Of a stretch of 64,000 bases of DNA, positions 55,037 to 64,000 are shown in pieces. Location: NCBI GenBank assembly GCA_027924645.1, contig BSBN01000047.1, forward strand, positions 62,001-126,000, in the 5' to 3' direction. The notes under the pieces were generated by a model that was given only the letters and a program-made list of their open reading frames with translations, did not search any database and was not told the origin of the DNA. Numbering within the stretch: the stretch's first letter is position 1; every line of letters begins with the position of its first letter. This stretch comes from Cunninghamia lanceolata. Lineage: Eukaryota; Streptophyta; Pinopsida; Cupressales; Cupressaceae. The position numbers were made by a program, and so were the translations under genes.

Positions 55037-55050
55037 TTTCTTTCCGCACA

Positions 55051-55059
55051 GGGGGAGTA
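55051..55059 (+). other. Polypurine tract of Element H
   Basis: GGGGGAGTA immediately before the 3' LTR. Confidence 0.9.
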
Positions 55060-56689
55060 TGGTGCAGGAGCACCAAGGCTCAATGCAGCCGTACATAGTT
55101 TTGGTTTGTAAATTTTTAGTTTGCAGCTTGTGTTTTTGGTTTTGGTGTTTTCTTCGAGTTTTCTGAAAATGCATTGGCGGGAGAAGCATTTTGTTTTTGA
55201 TCGGCTTTTGAGCCAAGTGAAAATTCAAGTTGAAGGTGTTCAGTATTTGTTCAACGGTTGAATCGCGCCGTTGAACCTCTTCGTTGAACCTTGCAGTTGA
55301 ACCATTCCTTTGAACCGCGCTGTTGAACCTCTTCGTTGAACCCCGCGGTTGAACCTCGTGCCAAGGTTCAACGGTTCAACAGTTTTATAATTCTGATTTG
55401 TAAAGTTGAAATCGGTGGTCGTTTTGTTCAACAGTTGAACCGCGCTGTTGAACCTCTTCGTTGAACCCCGCGGTTGAACCCCGCTATTGTAGTTCAATGG
55501 TTCAACGGGTTCATACATAGAGGATGGTGGAGTTGGAAGCGCCGATCATTTTGTGGAGGTTGAACCTCACTGTTGAACTGCGAGATTGAACCTCGCTGTT
55601 GAAGTTCAATGGTTCAACAGTCCATCATTTTCAGAATGGTGTAGTGGGTCCATTGGAGTGAGATACATATCGGAAGGAGATATTTAAGTTGGGTCGACAA
55701 ATTAAGTCTGGCTGACGGTAAATTGGTATTAAACACATCGGTGAGAGATGTGTATCGGCCGAAGGAGTTTCTAGTTGGCCGACGGTGGTAGCTCTTGCCG
55801 ATAGGAGTCTACGGGATGCAAAAGGTCATCGGGGTGAGATGCTGTATCGGGAGAAGAATATTGAAAGTAACCGCTAGCATAAGATCAAGCCGATAAGCAA
55901 GGGAAAGCATGTTTCGGTGAGACATCAAAATTATCTTGCCGATAGCACAGAACTGAAGCGACAGTTAGAATATGAACCGGTCCAGTAGTTGAACCGTCCT
56001 GTAACGGACATGGAATACATATAAAATGTAGCATTCTTTCTGTAGAGGGAGTTCAGCAGAAGAATCAAAGAAGGGATTTTTGATGTAATCAGAATTTTTG
56101 AATAAAAATAAAATTCAGCAGTTCGATCAATCTGTGTATTTCTTTTCTGTTTTCAGTTTACCATTCTGAAGTAGATTAGTCATTTTTGTTTCTGCAATTT
56201 TGTTCTCTTTTGCAATCCATGACTCTGTATTGATGATTCCTCAAGTTCCACTGTACAGTATGGAGGTCATCAAGCAGAGCCATGCTTTTTGTTTGTTTTT
56301 CTTTCGTGGGGTGGTCGGATTGCCGGCTAGAGGTAATGCATGCTTGTTCTAGGCGAGCTCAGTAAGGAGTCCGGCTAGATAGAGAAGTGGGTAAATAGAT
56401 TTGCAGGGGTGGAAAATAGAGAGAAAGAAAGTGAGCACCAAGCAGTCCAGACCCTTGAATAGAGTGAGAAGGGTGGGCAACGGGCTCAGAAAGTTATGTG
56501 CCATTTAGGCAATATCTTGGAAGCAGTGAGGACAAGGTATGTGTCCCACACCAAATAGAGGAGTAGAGTTTTCCATCTCTGCAAAGAGTATGTCTTTTAG
56601 CACTTTAAATTGGTAGGAAGGTTAGTGTTGTCAAACAATCTTGTACACTTACAGGATGCAGAGCAGGCAGCCTAGAGTCCTCCCTATCA
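55060..56689 (+). repeat. Element H 3' LTR (1630 bp)
   Basis: Same as the 5' LTR but 13 bases longer, owing to one extra unit of the GTTGAACC array. Confidence 0.95.
55249..55620. repeat. GTTGAACC / GGTTCAAC array in the Element H 3' LTR
   Basis: 372 bases against 359 in the 5' LTR; the extra unit TCTTC-GTTGAACC lies near 55275. Confidence 0.85.
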
Positions 56690-56796
56690 CCTAGTCATAT
56701 CCATATCTTGGTATCATCTTGGTTGTCATTTTATCCATATCCTAGCCATCATACTGATATATTTTGGTCCAAAATCTTGTCATAACCAAGTCCAAT

Positions 56797-57302
56797 TGTA
56801 AACAGCAAAATATAGATTTTATTGAAAGATTTGGAAACTATATGCAAACCCTAAAACCTATATTCAGTGCAACAAAATGATAATGATAAAACTATAGAAA
56901 TGAAATAAATGTTATCGAAATATTAAGAATGTGGTTGCTCAATTGGTTTGAATAACTCCGATGTGAATTTTGCCGAGGGGGTAAATGAAAGATAAGGGTT
57001 CATTTTATAAATTTTGGGTAAAAGTGGTTTAGGCAGTTGAACTGTAAATTGGTTGAATGGTTGAATGGTGAGAGGTTGGTAAATAACGATTTTTTGATTT
57101 TACGAAAAGGTTTTTAGGTAAAGGTTTATGTTAAACAATAAATTAAGTTTTTGAAGCTTAATTTATTATCTACGGGAAATGGTAAAAGGATAACATTTAA
57201 TTAATTAATGGTGTGTTAGGAATTAAGGAGCATTTAATTAATTAATTAAAATTAATTAAATTTCCTGACTTATGGTGTATAGCTCCAAGAACTTGGGGCA
57301 CA
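56797..57302 (-). repeat. Element I 3' LTR (inner edge provisional)
   Basis: Matches 60026-60528 up to 57272, apart from a ~34-base deletion in a TTAATTAA tract near 57208. Last ~30 bases (to GGGGCACA) have no match in the other copy. Confidence 0.65.
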
Positions 57303-60025
57303 AGCTCCCCCTTATAGTGCACTCACTTCTCAAGCACACCAAGTTCCAGGTCCTAGGATGCGCAAATCTTGAGGTACCTTGCTATCTCTTCCATAAGCCA
57401 CAAAAATGTGGGACGGCTATCAGAGTTTCCTCTTGTATCAACAAGTAGAGGGTTCTTGGCCACTAAACAAAAGGGTTCTAGTGAATATCTGGGGGACTGG
57501 CACCTTACGAGCGTCCATCAAGCCACTAAAGGCTTTGACTAACCCTACTAGGAGTTTTAATATACACAAAGGTACACCTCCTTTCGAGCTAGCACTGTAC
57601 GGTAAGCGCTAATACCAGTTAGACTTGGCTTTCGCCTTATCCTCAATTTATATAGTGGACCAGACGAAAGTACCACTTGGGGTTGCAAATGAGTTCTCCT
57701 TGCGGATGTGTCTCAAGAGCAGGCCCACTTTAAGGATAACAAAAGTAAGGAAACACATTTTTTTTAATCTCCCAGATCACACGAAATGCAAGGAGAGATC
57801 AGACACAACGCCTTTGCCTCACACTCGCATGGGGTTCATTTTAATTCCAAATCCAAATGTGTGGGTGGTTATACAAAATGTCAAGGGAATGCTTTTGATT
57901 CTCAAGATTGCCAAATGATACAAGAGAAGAGCATACGCATTCAGTGACAAAATTGCAAGCCACAAGACATCGTAAACACTTGTTAATTTTAACCCTTGCT
58001 TATGATGTGATCTAATCTATGAAAAGAAGACACGATGTTTCAAGATTAGATTCTTTGACAATCGAACCTGCAACACACTAATTAGTAGTTTTAAAAATTT
58101 GTCTTTGACAGGCGTAAAATTATAGCAAGAACATTAGTTCAATCCAAAACAATTCTACAAATCTGAGAGGTTTCTAGATGAAATGATAGCATAGAGCTCA
58201 GAAGTAACTTTCCAATGCCTATAAAAATGTGAAAATCCAATGAGAAACAAGAAAGTTAGGCCTGTTTGAATGAAACAGCCTCCAAGGGCTTAAAATGGCA
58301 CTCTAGCAATTTGTTAACTCCTTGTTTGGCAATTTTCTTCTAGTCACAAGCAAAAAGATTTCTCTAGTGGCTTATGTTTATCAGTGGCAATTTGTAAATG
58401 GTTTTCTCCTTCTAGCTATTTGCAATTTGTGCCCACATGAGGTTTGAGAAATATGCCAGGAACAAATGATGAGTTTAGAAATTTCTCTCAAAATCTTGCA
58501 ATTTGATACGCCCACCAGCGTGGGAACAGCGAATGAATTTCAAAGATTTTACTACCATGTTTTTGTTTTATGCACTTTAAGGAGTGTGACCTAATCTTCC
58601 ATTGAAGTCTCAAGTTAAGCTTATTGCTTGCACCGATAGAAATAACCAACGTTAGCAAATCTTCTGGCGTGGATTTTTCTTATAGCGTGAAACAATTTTC
58701 CGCGCTATAATGAACACATATAAACACTATCCCATCAAAGAATATGCCATTAAGAAACAACCGATAAACTCAAAAAATTTGCAGGAGTCAAGGAATACGC
58801 TGGTAGGAAATAACGGTGTGAATTTTGTGTACAGCGTGAGATAATTTTGTTATGTTGCAAAATATATCAGCATGTGACAAATTTAATAGAAGATTCAACG
58901 AATACGCCGTTTGGAACAACTAATGAGTTTAGAAAGTTAACACTAGCAAGAGAGTCAGGAAAAATGTGTTAGAAAGAGCAAACAAGTTTTAAAACTTTCA
59001 GGTATGAAGCTTGAGTGACAACGAACAAAAAATGAAGCAATAAAGTTAATGTATAACAGTTGCTAATAATAAAAGTTTACCAAAATATGAATGATAATAG
59101 CCAAAAAGCTGTTTAACAACTATTAAAGCAAAACAACAAAAACAAAAATAGTTATACCTGAAAGTTAAGGGTAGCAGTTGTTTGCATTACAATCATTCAC
59201 AGCAATTAATGATTTCACTTGTTGTCTTGGCAGTTAGCAAACTAGAAGATTTATTGTTAGAAGATTTATGCTTTTCTATTAGATTTCTGCATTCATCACG
59301 GTTTTGATGTTCCTTCTGATGCAATTGCTTCTTTTTAACTCTTCTATCATCGTCCTTCTTTGGTTTCACTTGACACCAACATCAACGTTGATAGCGGTGT
59401 TATATGTTGCGAGCTGCTCGAAGTATTGTCCTTCTATTGCCAATCATTGATAGCGATTAAGATACATACATTGCTGTAAATTTGGTTGCACAAATCTTTT
59501 GGTGAATAAGCAAAACCTAGTTTTATATATCTATGATAGGAAAATTTACTTATGCCACCCTACCAGTGCAAAGCTTCTGATAAACATTTAATATCTAATA
59601 TTCAATGGAGAGCACTCAATCAAAACCGTTAAAGAAACAATAAAAGGCTATCAAGAATATTATGAAGCAGTTAGTGCATTTTCGATTAATAACTTAACAA
59701 TAATCAGTAACTTATCATTCAATATCCCAAAAAATAAGAACCATTACAAGAAGTCATCCTATTAAATTAACTCTCCAGCGGCTAACATCTGTAAAAGCTT
59801 TACCAATGCAGTTGTGTTTGACCGACAATAAACCTGAATCTTCCAGTGGAACAACTGTCTGCAACTCCAATGGATGGAATGATGTACCGAATAAACAAAT
59901 GACATCAACTATTTTGGAATAATGGCAGACTCGAATTTAAGCCAAGAAGAAACCAGTACAAACTCAGCAAAAACACTTGCAAAGCGATTGATTAAGAGAG
60001 GGCATGTTCACGTCAGGTTCACCAG
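57303..60025 (-). other. Element I interior, no gene recognised
   Basis: 2.7 kb, A/T-rich. Small open frames at 57406-57612 and 57625-57918 (plus strand) have no recognisable motifs. Loosely repeated phrases such as CGCTGGTAGGAAATAACGG and AATACGCCGTTTGGAACAAC occur at 58500-58920. No gag or pol motif on either strand. Confidence 0.6.
60004..60024 (-). other. Primer binding site of Element I (tRNA-Trp type)
   Basis: Minus strand TGGTGAACCTGACGTGAACA. From memory plant tRNA-Trp ends with the complement of TGGTGAACCCGACGTGAA, so one mismatch. All other sites in this window are Met-type or TGGCGACTC-type. Confidence 0.6.
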
Positions 60026-60565
60026 TGTAAACAGAAAAATATAGATTTTATTAAAAGATTTGGAAGCTCTATGCAAACCCTAAAACCTATATTTAGTGCA
60101 ACAAAATGATAATGATAAAACTATCGAAACAAAATAAATGTTACCGAAATATTAAGAATGTGGTTGCTCAATTGATTTGCATAACTCTGATGTGAATTTT
60201 GTCGGGGGGTAAATGAAAGATAAGGGTTCATTTTATAAATTTTGGGTAAAAGTGGTTTAGGCAGTTGAACCATAAATTGGTTGAACGGTTGAATGGTGAG
60301 AGGTTGGTAAATAACGAGTTTTTGATTTTATGAAAAGGTTTTTAGGTAAAGGTTTATGTTAAACAATAAATTAAGTTTTTGAAGCTTAATTTATTATCTA
60401 CAAGAAATGGTAAAAGGATAACATTTAATTAATTAATTAAAATTAATTAAATCTTTTGGATTAATGGTGTGTTAGGAATTAAGGAGCATTTAATTAATTA
60501 ATTAAAATTAATTAAATTTCCTAACTTAGGGAATGGATCGACTGGTCAATTTTTTGATGTCTACA
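60026..60565 (-). repeat. Element I 5' LTR (outer edge provisional)
   Basis: Homology to the other LTR ends near 60528. CTACA at 60561-60565 followed by CCAAT would make a TG...CA LTR with a TSD, but the last 37 bases differ from the other LTR. Confidence 0.6.
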
Positions 60566-60697
60566 CCAATATCCATATATTTCATTCTAAGGTCATCCTA
60601 TTCATGCCCACTACAAGGTCACAAACTAAGAGAATCATGGAATCTCATCAAGAATCCCAACAAGAGTTCCCTCAAGTTCCACAAGAGCCTCCTGAAC

Positions 60698-61084
60698 ACT
60701 CCCATCATGAAATCCATCAAACATTCTAACAAGACCCCCCTAAACAACCACATTAAAGAGTCTTCAAAACACTCTCATCAAGAGTCTACTTCCTATGGTA
60801 GAGGGGCTATACCATCCAACATTCCCCTCAGATTTAGTCCTAAGTTCAGAATGCCCACTGACATGTTCATAGCCAAAGCTTATAGGGGCATAGTCAAACC
60901 ATCATCAAATCCTCTATATGCACATGAATTTGAGAATCCTATGCAAGAACCCAAAAGTCCAACTCACTCTAACCATGATTCAGAAGATTATGAGGGGAGA
61001 GTGGATGAATGGTTAGAAGATCCCGAACATCTCTCAATAGTAAACCATGTCGTTAAGAATAATCATGAAGAATATCTCAAATAG
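60698..61084 (+). pseudogene. Fragment of an unrecognised reading frame
   Basis: An open plus-strand frame rich in Ser, His, Asn and Pro reads PSNIPLRFSPKFRMPTDMFI and FENPMQEPKSPTHSNHDSED, then a TAG at 61082-61084, after which the same frame continues as ILHLGYQIPLNIDIVKC to about 61258. Composition is like retrotransposon gag-type proteins, but I recognise no domain. It abuts the inverted R copy. It may be a piece of another element, or chance. Confidence 0.3.
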
Positions 61085-62684
61085 ATACTTCACCTAGGGT
61101 ATCAAATACCTTTGAACATTGATATTGTTAAGTGTAAAAGTGGGAAGATTATGAATAGTGTTAAGATCTATCAAATCAAACCCTCCTTTCACACTAACAC
61201 TCAAGGACAACAACCAAGCCAAGTCACTACAAATGAAGAGGACTTAGCTATAGGTTGATGTACTTAGGAATGATATGGAAAGATTGATTAGATTGAAAGA
61301 TTTGTCAAACCCTAGATTTAATAAGCCTCAAACCCTAATTATAATACAATCGGGTACAGATGACCAAAATACTATAGATCACTAGACAAGAAGACACTCA
61401 AGAAGGAATAGAAACTTACCAGAAGTTGGATTTCTGGATGCTACGGGGTGGGCGCCTAAGTCTGATAGGGCAATATTTCTATAGATCTGGAACAATGAGC
61501 AGTGTTAGATAATGTTCAACTCCTGAGTTTGGGATGAATCCTGTTGGGAGGACTACGAGGTGAGTGCCCTAGTCCAGTAGGGTAAAATATTAGCATATTT
61601 CTACAAGATCCTGAATCCTTATCCACTAAATTGCTTCTCTATAACTGCACTTCGCCAAATCCCACACCTGTAATCTACAATCACAAAGAGAGGGGTTTGG
61701 GGGTTGTGGTGTTTAGGAGCTTGCCTCGGTCAAGCCTTGGAATGACATTCAAGTCTTCCAATACCATTGTTAGATAGAGTATGTGCCCAAGGGATGACAA
61801 AGGCCAAAGCAATGATGAAATGAAATGATTGAAGTACAAATAGATCTCACCTTAGAGGTGAAGCCCTCATGGAGATGAAGATCCTTCAAATCATGAGGAG
61901 ATGGATTGATGAAGCCAAATCTGCAACAAACAAACACAATAGCAACACAATTATGCTCTACAACACAATGAATGCCTTGAAATCCCTTAGCTCAATATCA
62001 CAAGTTTGTGTTATCCATCTAGGTGTAAATGAAGACATAAACTCACTTATACATGCATTCCTGCTAACTTTCATAATTTAAATTGAAAAGGCCGATAGAG
62101 GGAAACCTTTTGAAAGGACCCAAGCGAACACGTTAAAATTTGGATCTCGACATATTATCCTAGACTGAGGCGTGGGAACCTAAGTCCCAAGGCCATTTTT
62201 TGGTCTTGATTAGAATTTAGAGTGGGCCCCTAAGTCCCATTTGACATGGTTTTTGGGGGAAATTGCTCCAGGATAAGTATTAAGCCTGTAAAGTGTAAAC
62301 ACGGGGACCTAGGAGCTAAACTAGGAGGTCAAAAGGCATAGGGATACTTTTTAATCCATAACATTTAGCTTCCACTTTAATGTATATATGATAGATTATG
62401 ATTCCATACATGCATTAAAAAGTACAGTTGAAGCACATCAAACACGCCAAACACATAGAGCTAAGGCATACCCAAAGGTTGGAGGACTATTTCTAGCCCC
62501 CAATCTTAGGTAAGCACTAGAAAACACATCAAAGACATGCCAAACACAATGAAGATAGTAAGAAGCATGCAAAACATAGAGAATACAATGGAAGCACGCA
62601 ATACACGAAGAAGACATGAGAGCAGTCATGAAATACACGAAGAATACATTGATTTAATTAACTAAAAATAAAATCCTAGACTAG

Positions 62685-62870
62685 GGGGTGGAGGGAGCTC
62701 ATCGCTACACACCTTTAGACTGCAAAAAACATGCAAAACAAAACCCAAAGTGTGGAGGGAGCTCATCGCTACACACCTTTAGACCACACCAGGGGGAAAA
62801 CACGCCAAACAAAAACCCAAGTGTGGAGGGAGCTCATTGCTACGCACCTTTAGACCACACTCGAGGGAAG
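62685..62870 (-). repeat. Hairpin repeats with conserved loop, right R copy (three units)
   Basis: Units near 62685-62732, 62750-62789 and 62821-62860. In the last two GTGTGG pairs with CCACAC (62750-62755 with 62784-62789; 62821-62826 with 62855-62860). Loops share CTCATYGCTACRCACCTTTA, the inverse of the left-copy loop type. The first unit has lost its stem. Confidence 0.7.
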
Positions 62871-63094
62871 ACATGACAAGCACGCAAGGAAGACACATGG
62901 AATACACAAGCACCACATAGTATGCCATAGACGCACTATACATCTTATACATGGCAAACACAAGCAATGGAAATGAGCTTATTGCTAAGTGCCACCATCT
63001 AAAACACATTTTAGACACACCTGATGGTTGAGCTATGCTACCACAACCACCAAAGACACGCTTAAGGGTGGATGACTCAAGATCCAACCCCACC

Positions 63095-63305
63095 TCCACA
63101 GAGGACTTTGTATAAAAGGATGTACACTAGCTTAAGAGATACACCATCTTGCCTTCCATAGAAGGGCTTTGTATAAAAGGATACGCACTAGCTCAAGAGA
63201 TATGTAATTCTGCCTTGCAATGAGGGATTTCTTGCTTGCATTTTAATAAGGATGTGCACTAGCCCAAGAGATACACCATCTCGCCTCGCGATGAGGGCTT
63301 TCAAA
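63095..63305 (-). repeat. CCTC...GAGG palindromes, right R copy (four units)
   Basis: Read on the minus strand: CCTCATCGCGAGG, CCTCATTGCAAGG, CCTTCTATGGAAGG and CCTCTGTGGAGG, each of the first three followed by an ATCTCTT...CTAGTG...ATCC phrase. Different stems, each self-complementary, corresponding to the palindromes at 40482-40614. Confidence 0.65.
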
Positions 63306-64000
63306 CATGCTTTGTCAATGTCAAAAGATAATCAGACAAATACCATTATATATGCCCCCACCTTAAGGTGGTTGATACCACTTGTTGGTATAAAGCACAT
63401 TAAGTTAGAGTGAAAACACACAAGGGAAGAAGAGCTCTTGCAAAGCCCATGCCCCCAAAGGTGACATGTGCCATGATCGTCGAATGTTCCCACAAACACA
63501 CTGATATAAATTGCTAAGATATTCAACAAGAGATAAGGTTAGAACATCTTATTCTAAGATAATAACCAAATCAAATCATGAAATCTATACATAAATCAAA
63601 TTACATAAAAGAACCAAGGCTACACTAGTAGGTTCAGAACTGAGTATGGATGTTGGGCTTATACTACATGTATCTCGGAACCGGGTGTAACAACAAGGTG
63701 AGATACAAAACCATCCAAAGTGCGTGGAGAAGGTGTATTGCAAAGGTTTGTTACAAAAGATATGACAACATGATATATCACATGGATTGATTCTACTAGT
63801 CAAGTGCCGGATATATATATCAACCCCATCTTCATATATGGACTAGGTCCATTTTTGCTTACTTACTGAAGGGACACATGGCCCTTATCAGTATTTGTTT
63901 GTTTTTGTCATCTGCCAACTAGGTAGAATCACCGAAGAAGGTAAACAATAAAAATGAGAGAGGAGAACCAAGTGCCTTAGGAACATCACATAGGAGGATG

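Larger units (their letters stand above)
48731..56689 (+). mobile_element. Element H: nearly intact Ty3/gypsy chromovirus
   Basis: LTRs 48731-50347 and 55060-56689, perfect TSD CCTAG (48726-48730, 56690-56694), primer site, polypurine tract and one gag-pol frame with all domains through a chromodomain-like tail. Only two in-frame TAG codons break it. LTRs differ by about 2 percent by eye plus one 13-base repeat unit, so insertion was fairly recent. Protein wording fits the plant chromoviruses; I do not assign a subgroup. Confidence 0.95.
56797..60565 (-). mobile_element. Element I: non-coding LTR retrotransposon with tRNA-Trp-type primer site
   Basis: Direct repeats 56797-57272 and 60026-60528 start with TGTAAACAG and share A/T-rich TTAATTAATT tracts. 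The minus strand just inside the right repeat reads TGGTGAACCTGACGTGAA, which I recall as complementary to plant tRNA-Trp with one mismatch. Minus-strand AAGGGGGAGC (57304-57313) adjoins the left repeat as a possible polypurine tract. CCAAT occurs at 56792-56796 and 60566-60570 as possible TSD, though the outer ~30-40 bases of the two LTRs do not match, so the right edge is provisional. Inside I see no gene, so it would be non-autonomous. Confidence 0.65.
61110..64000 (-). repeat. Repeat R, inverted right copy (runs off window)
   Basis: The inverse of this segment aligns with ~39748-41190 plus 45254-46530. It lacks Element G. Landmarks are TATATATGCCCCCACCTTAA (63343-63362) and CCACTTTAATGTATATATGA (62371-62390). 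It contains no recognised gene. Confidence 0.72.

Noticed and set aside
60561..60570. CTACA+CCAAT as proof of the Element I right edge
   Set aside because: The last 37 bases of this LTR do not match the other LTR, so the TSD could be chance; kept as provisional only.

Overview
The window is plant DNA, most likely from a large, repeat-rich genome such as a conifer or other gymnosperm. That inference rests on wall-to-wall nested LTR retrotransposons of both Ty1/copia and Ty3/gypsy type. I see no host gene, no rRNA or tRNA gene, and no prokaryotic signal. Nearly every block is a retroelement, a piece of one, or a repeat split by a younger insertion. All calls were made by eye from sequence; no database search was run.

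Layout, left to right. Element A (1-12135, minus) is a decayed Tat-like Ty3/gypsy element with very long LTRs; its 3' LTR runs off the left edge. It sits inside Element C (12136-17484, minus), a Ty1/copia element that also carries a 1468-bp solo LTR (12948-14415). C lies beside Element F (17485-18315 and 38885-39494, plus), a fragment with a retropepsin-like reading frame. F is split by Element B (18316-38879, minus), a decayed Ty1/copia element with target-site duplication (TSD) AAGTA. B in turn carries two younger insertions: Element D in its 3' LTR (18330-25724, minus, TSD GCTAG) and Element E in its integrase (28923-35781, plus, TSD GATCT). Right of F is repeat R, about 3 kb, present at ~39500-46530 (plus) and again, inverted, at ~61110-64000 (minus). 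The left R copy holds Element G (41191-45248, minus), an internally deleted chromovirus-like gypsy element. Further right are Element H (48731-56689, plus, TSD CCTAG), a nearly intact chromovirus, and Element I (56797 to ~60565, minus), a non-coding LTR element with a tRNA-Trp-type primer site.

The most interesting system is the D/E family. Both elements have LTRs of about 1.1 kb, a tRNA-iMet primer site, polypurine tracts and perfect 5-bp TSDs, but no protease, reverse transcriptase, RNase H or integrase. They encode instead (i) a gag-like protein with a long coiled coil and four CCHC knuckles and (ii) a second protein of about 1000 residues that I do not recognise. D looks young: the LTRs differ at roughly a dozen positions and ORF2 is open over 1027 codons. 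E is an older, broken relative in which the same two proteins are still recognisable. D and E also share hairpins around the polypurine tract and several polypurine tracts, reminiscent of Sireviruses, so a copia-like helper may act in trans.

Repeat R is the second unusual feature. It contains repeated hairpins with a conserved loop and stems that differ between units yet remain self-complementary, and this is seen in both diverged copies. Such compensatory change suggests that an RNA or single-stranded DNA fold matters.
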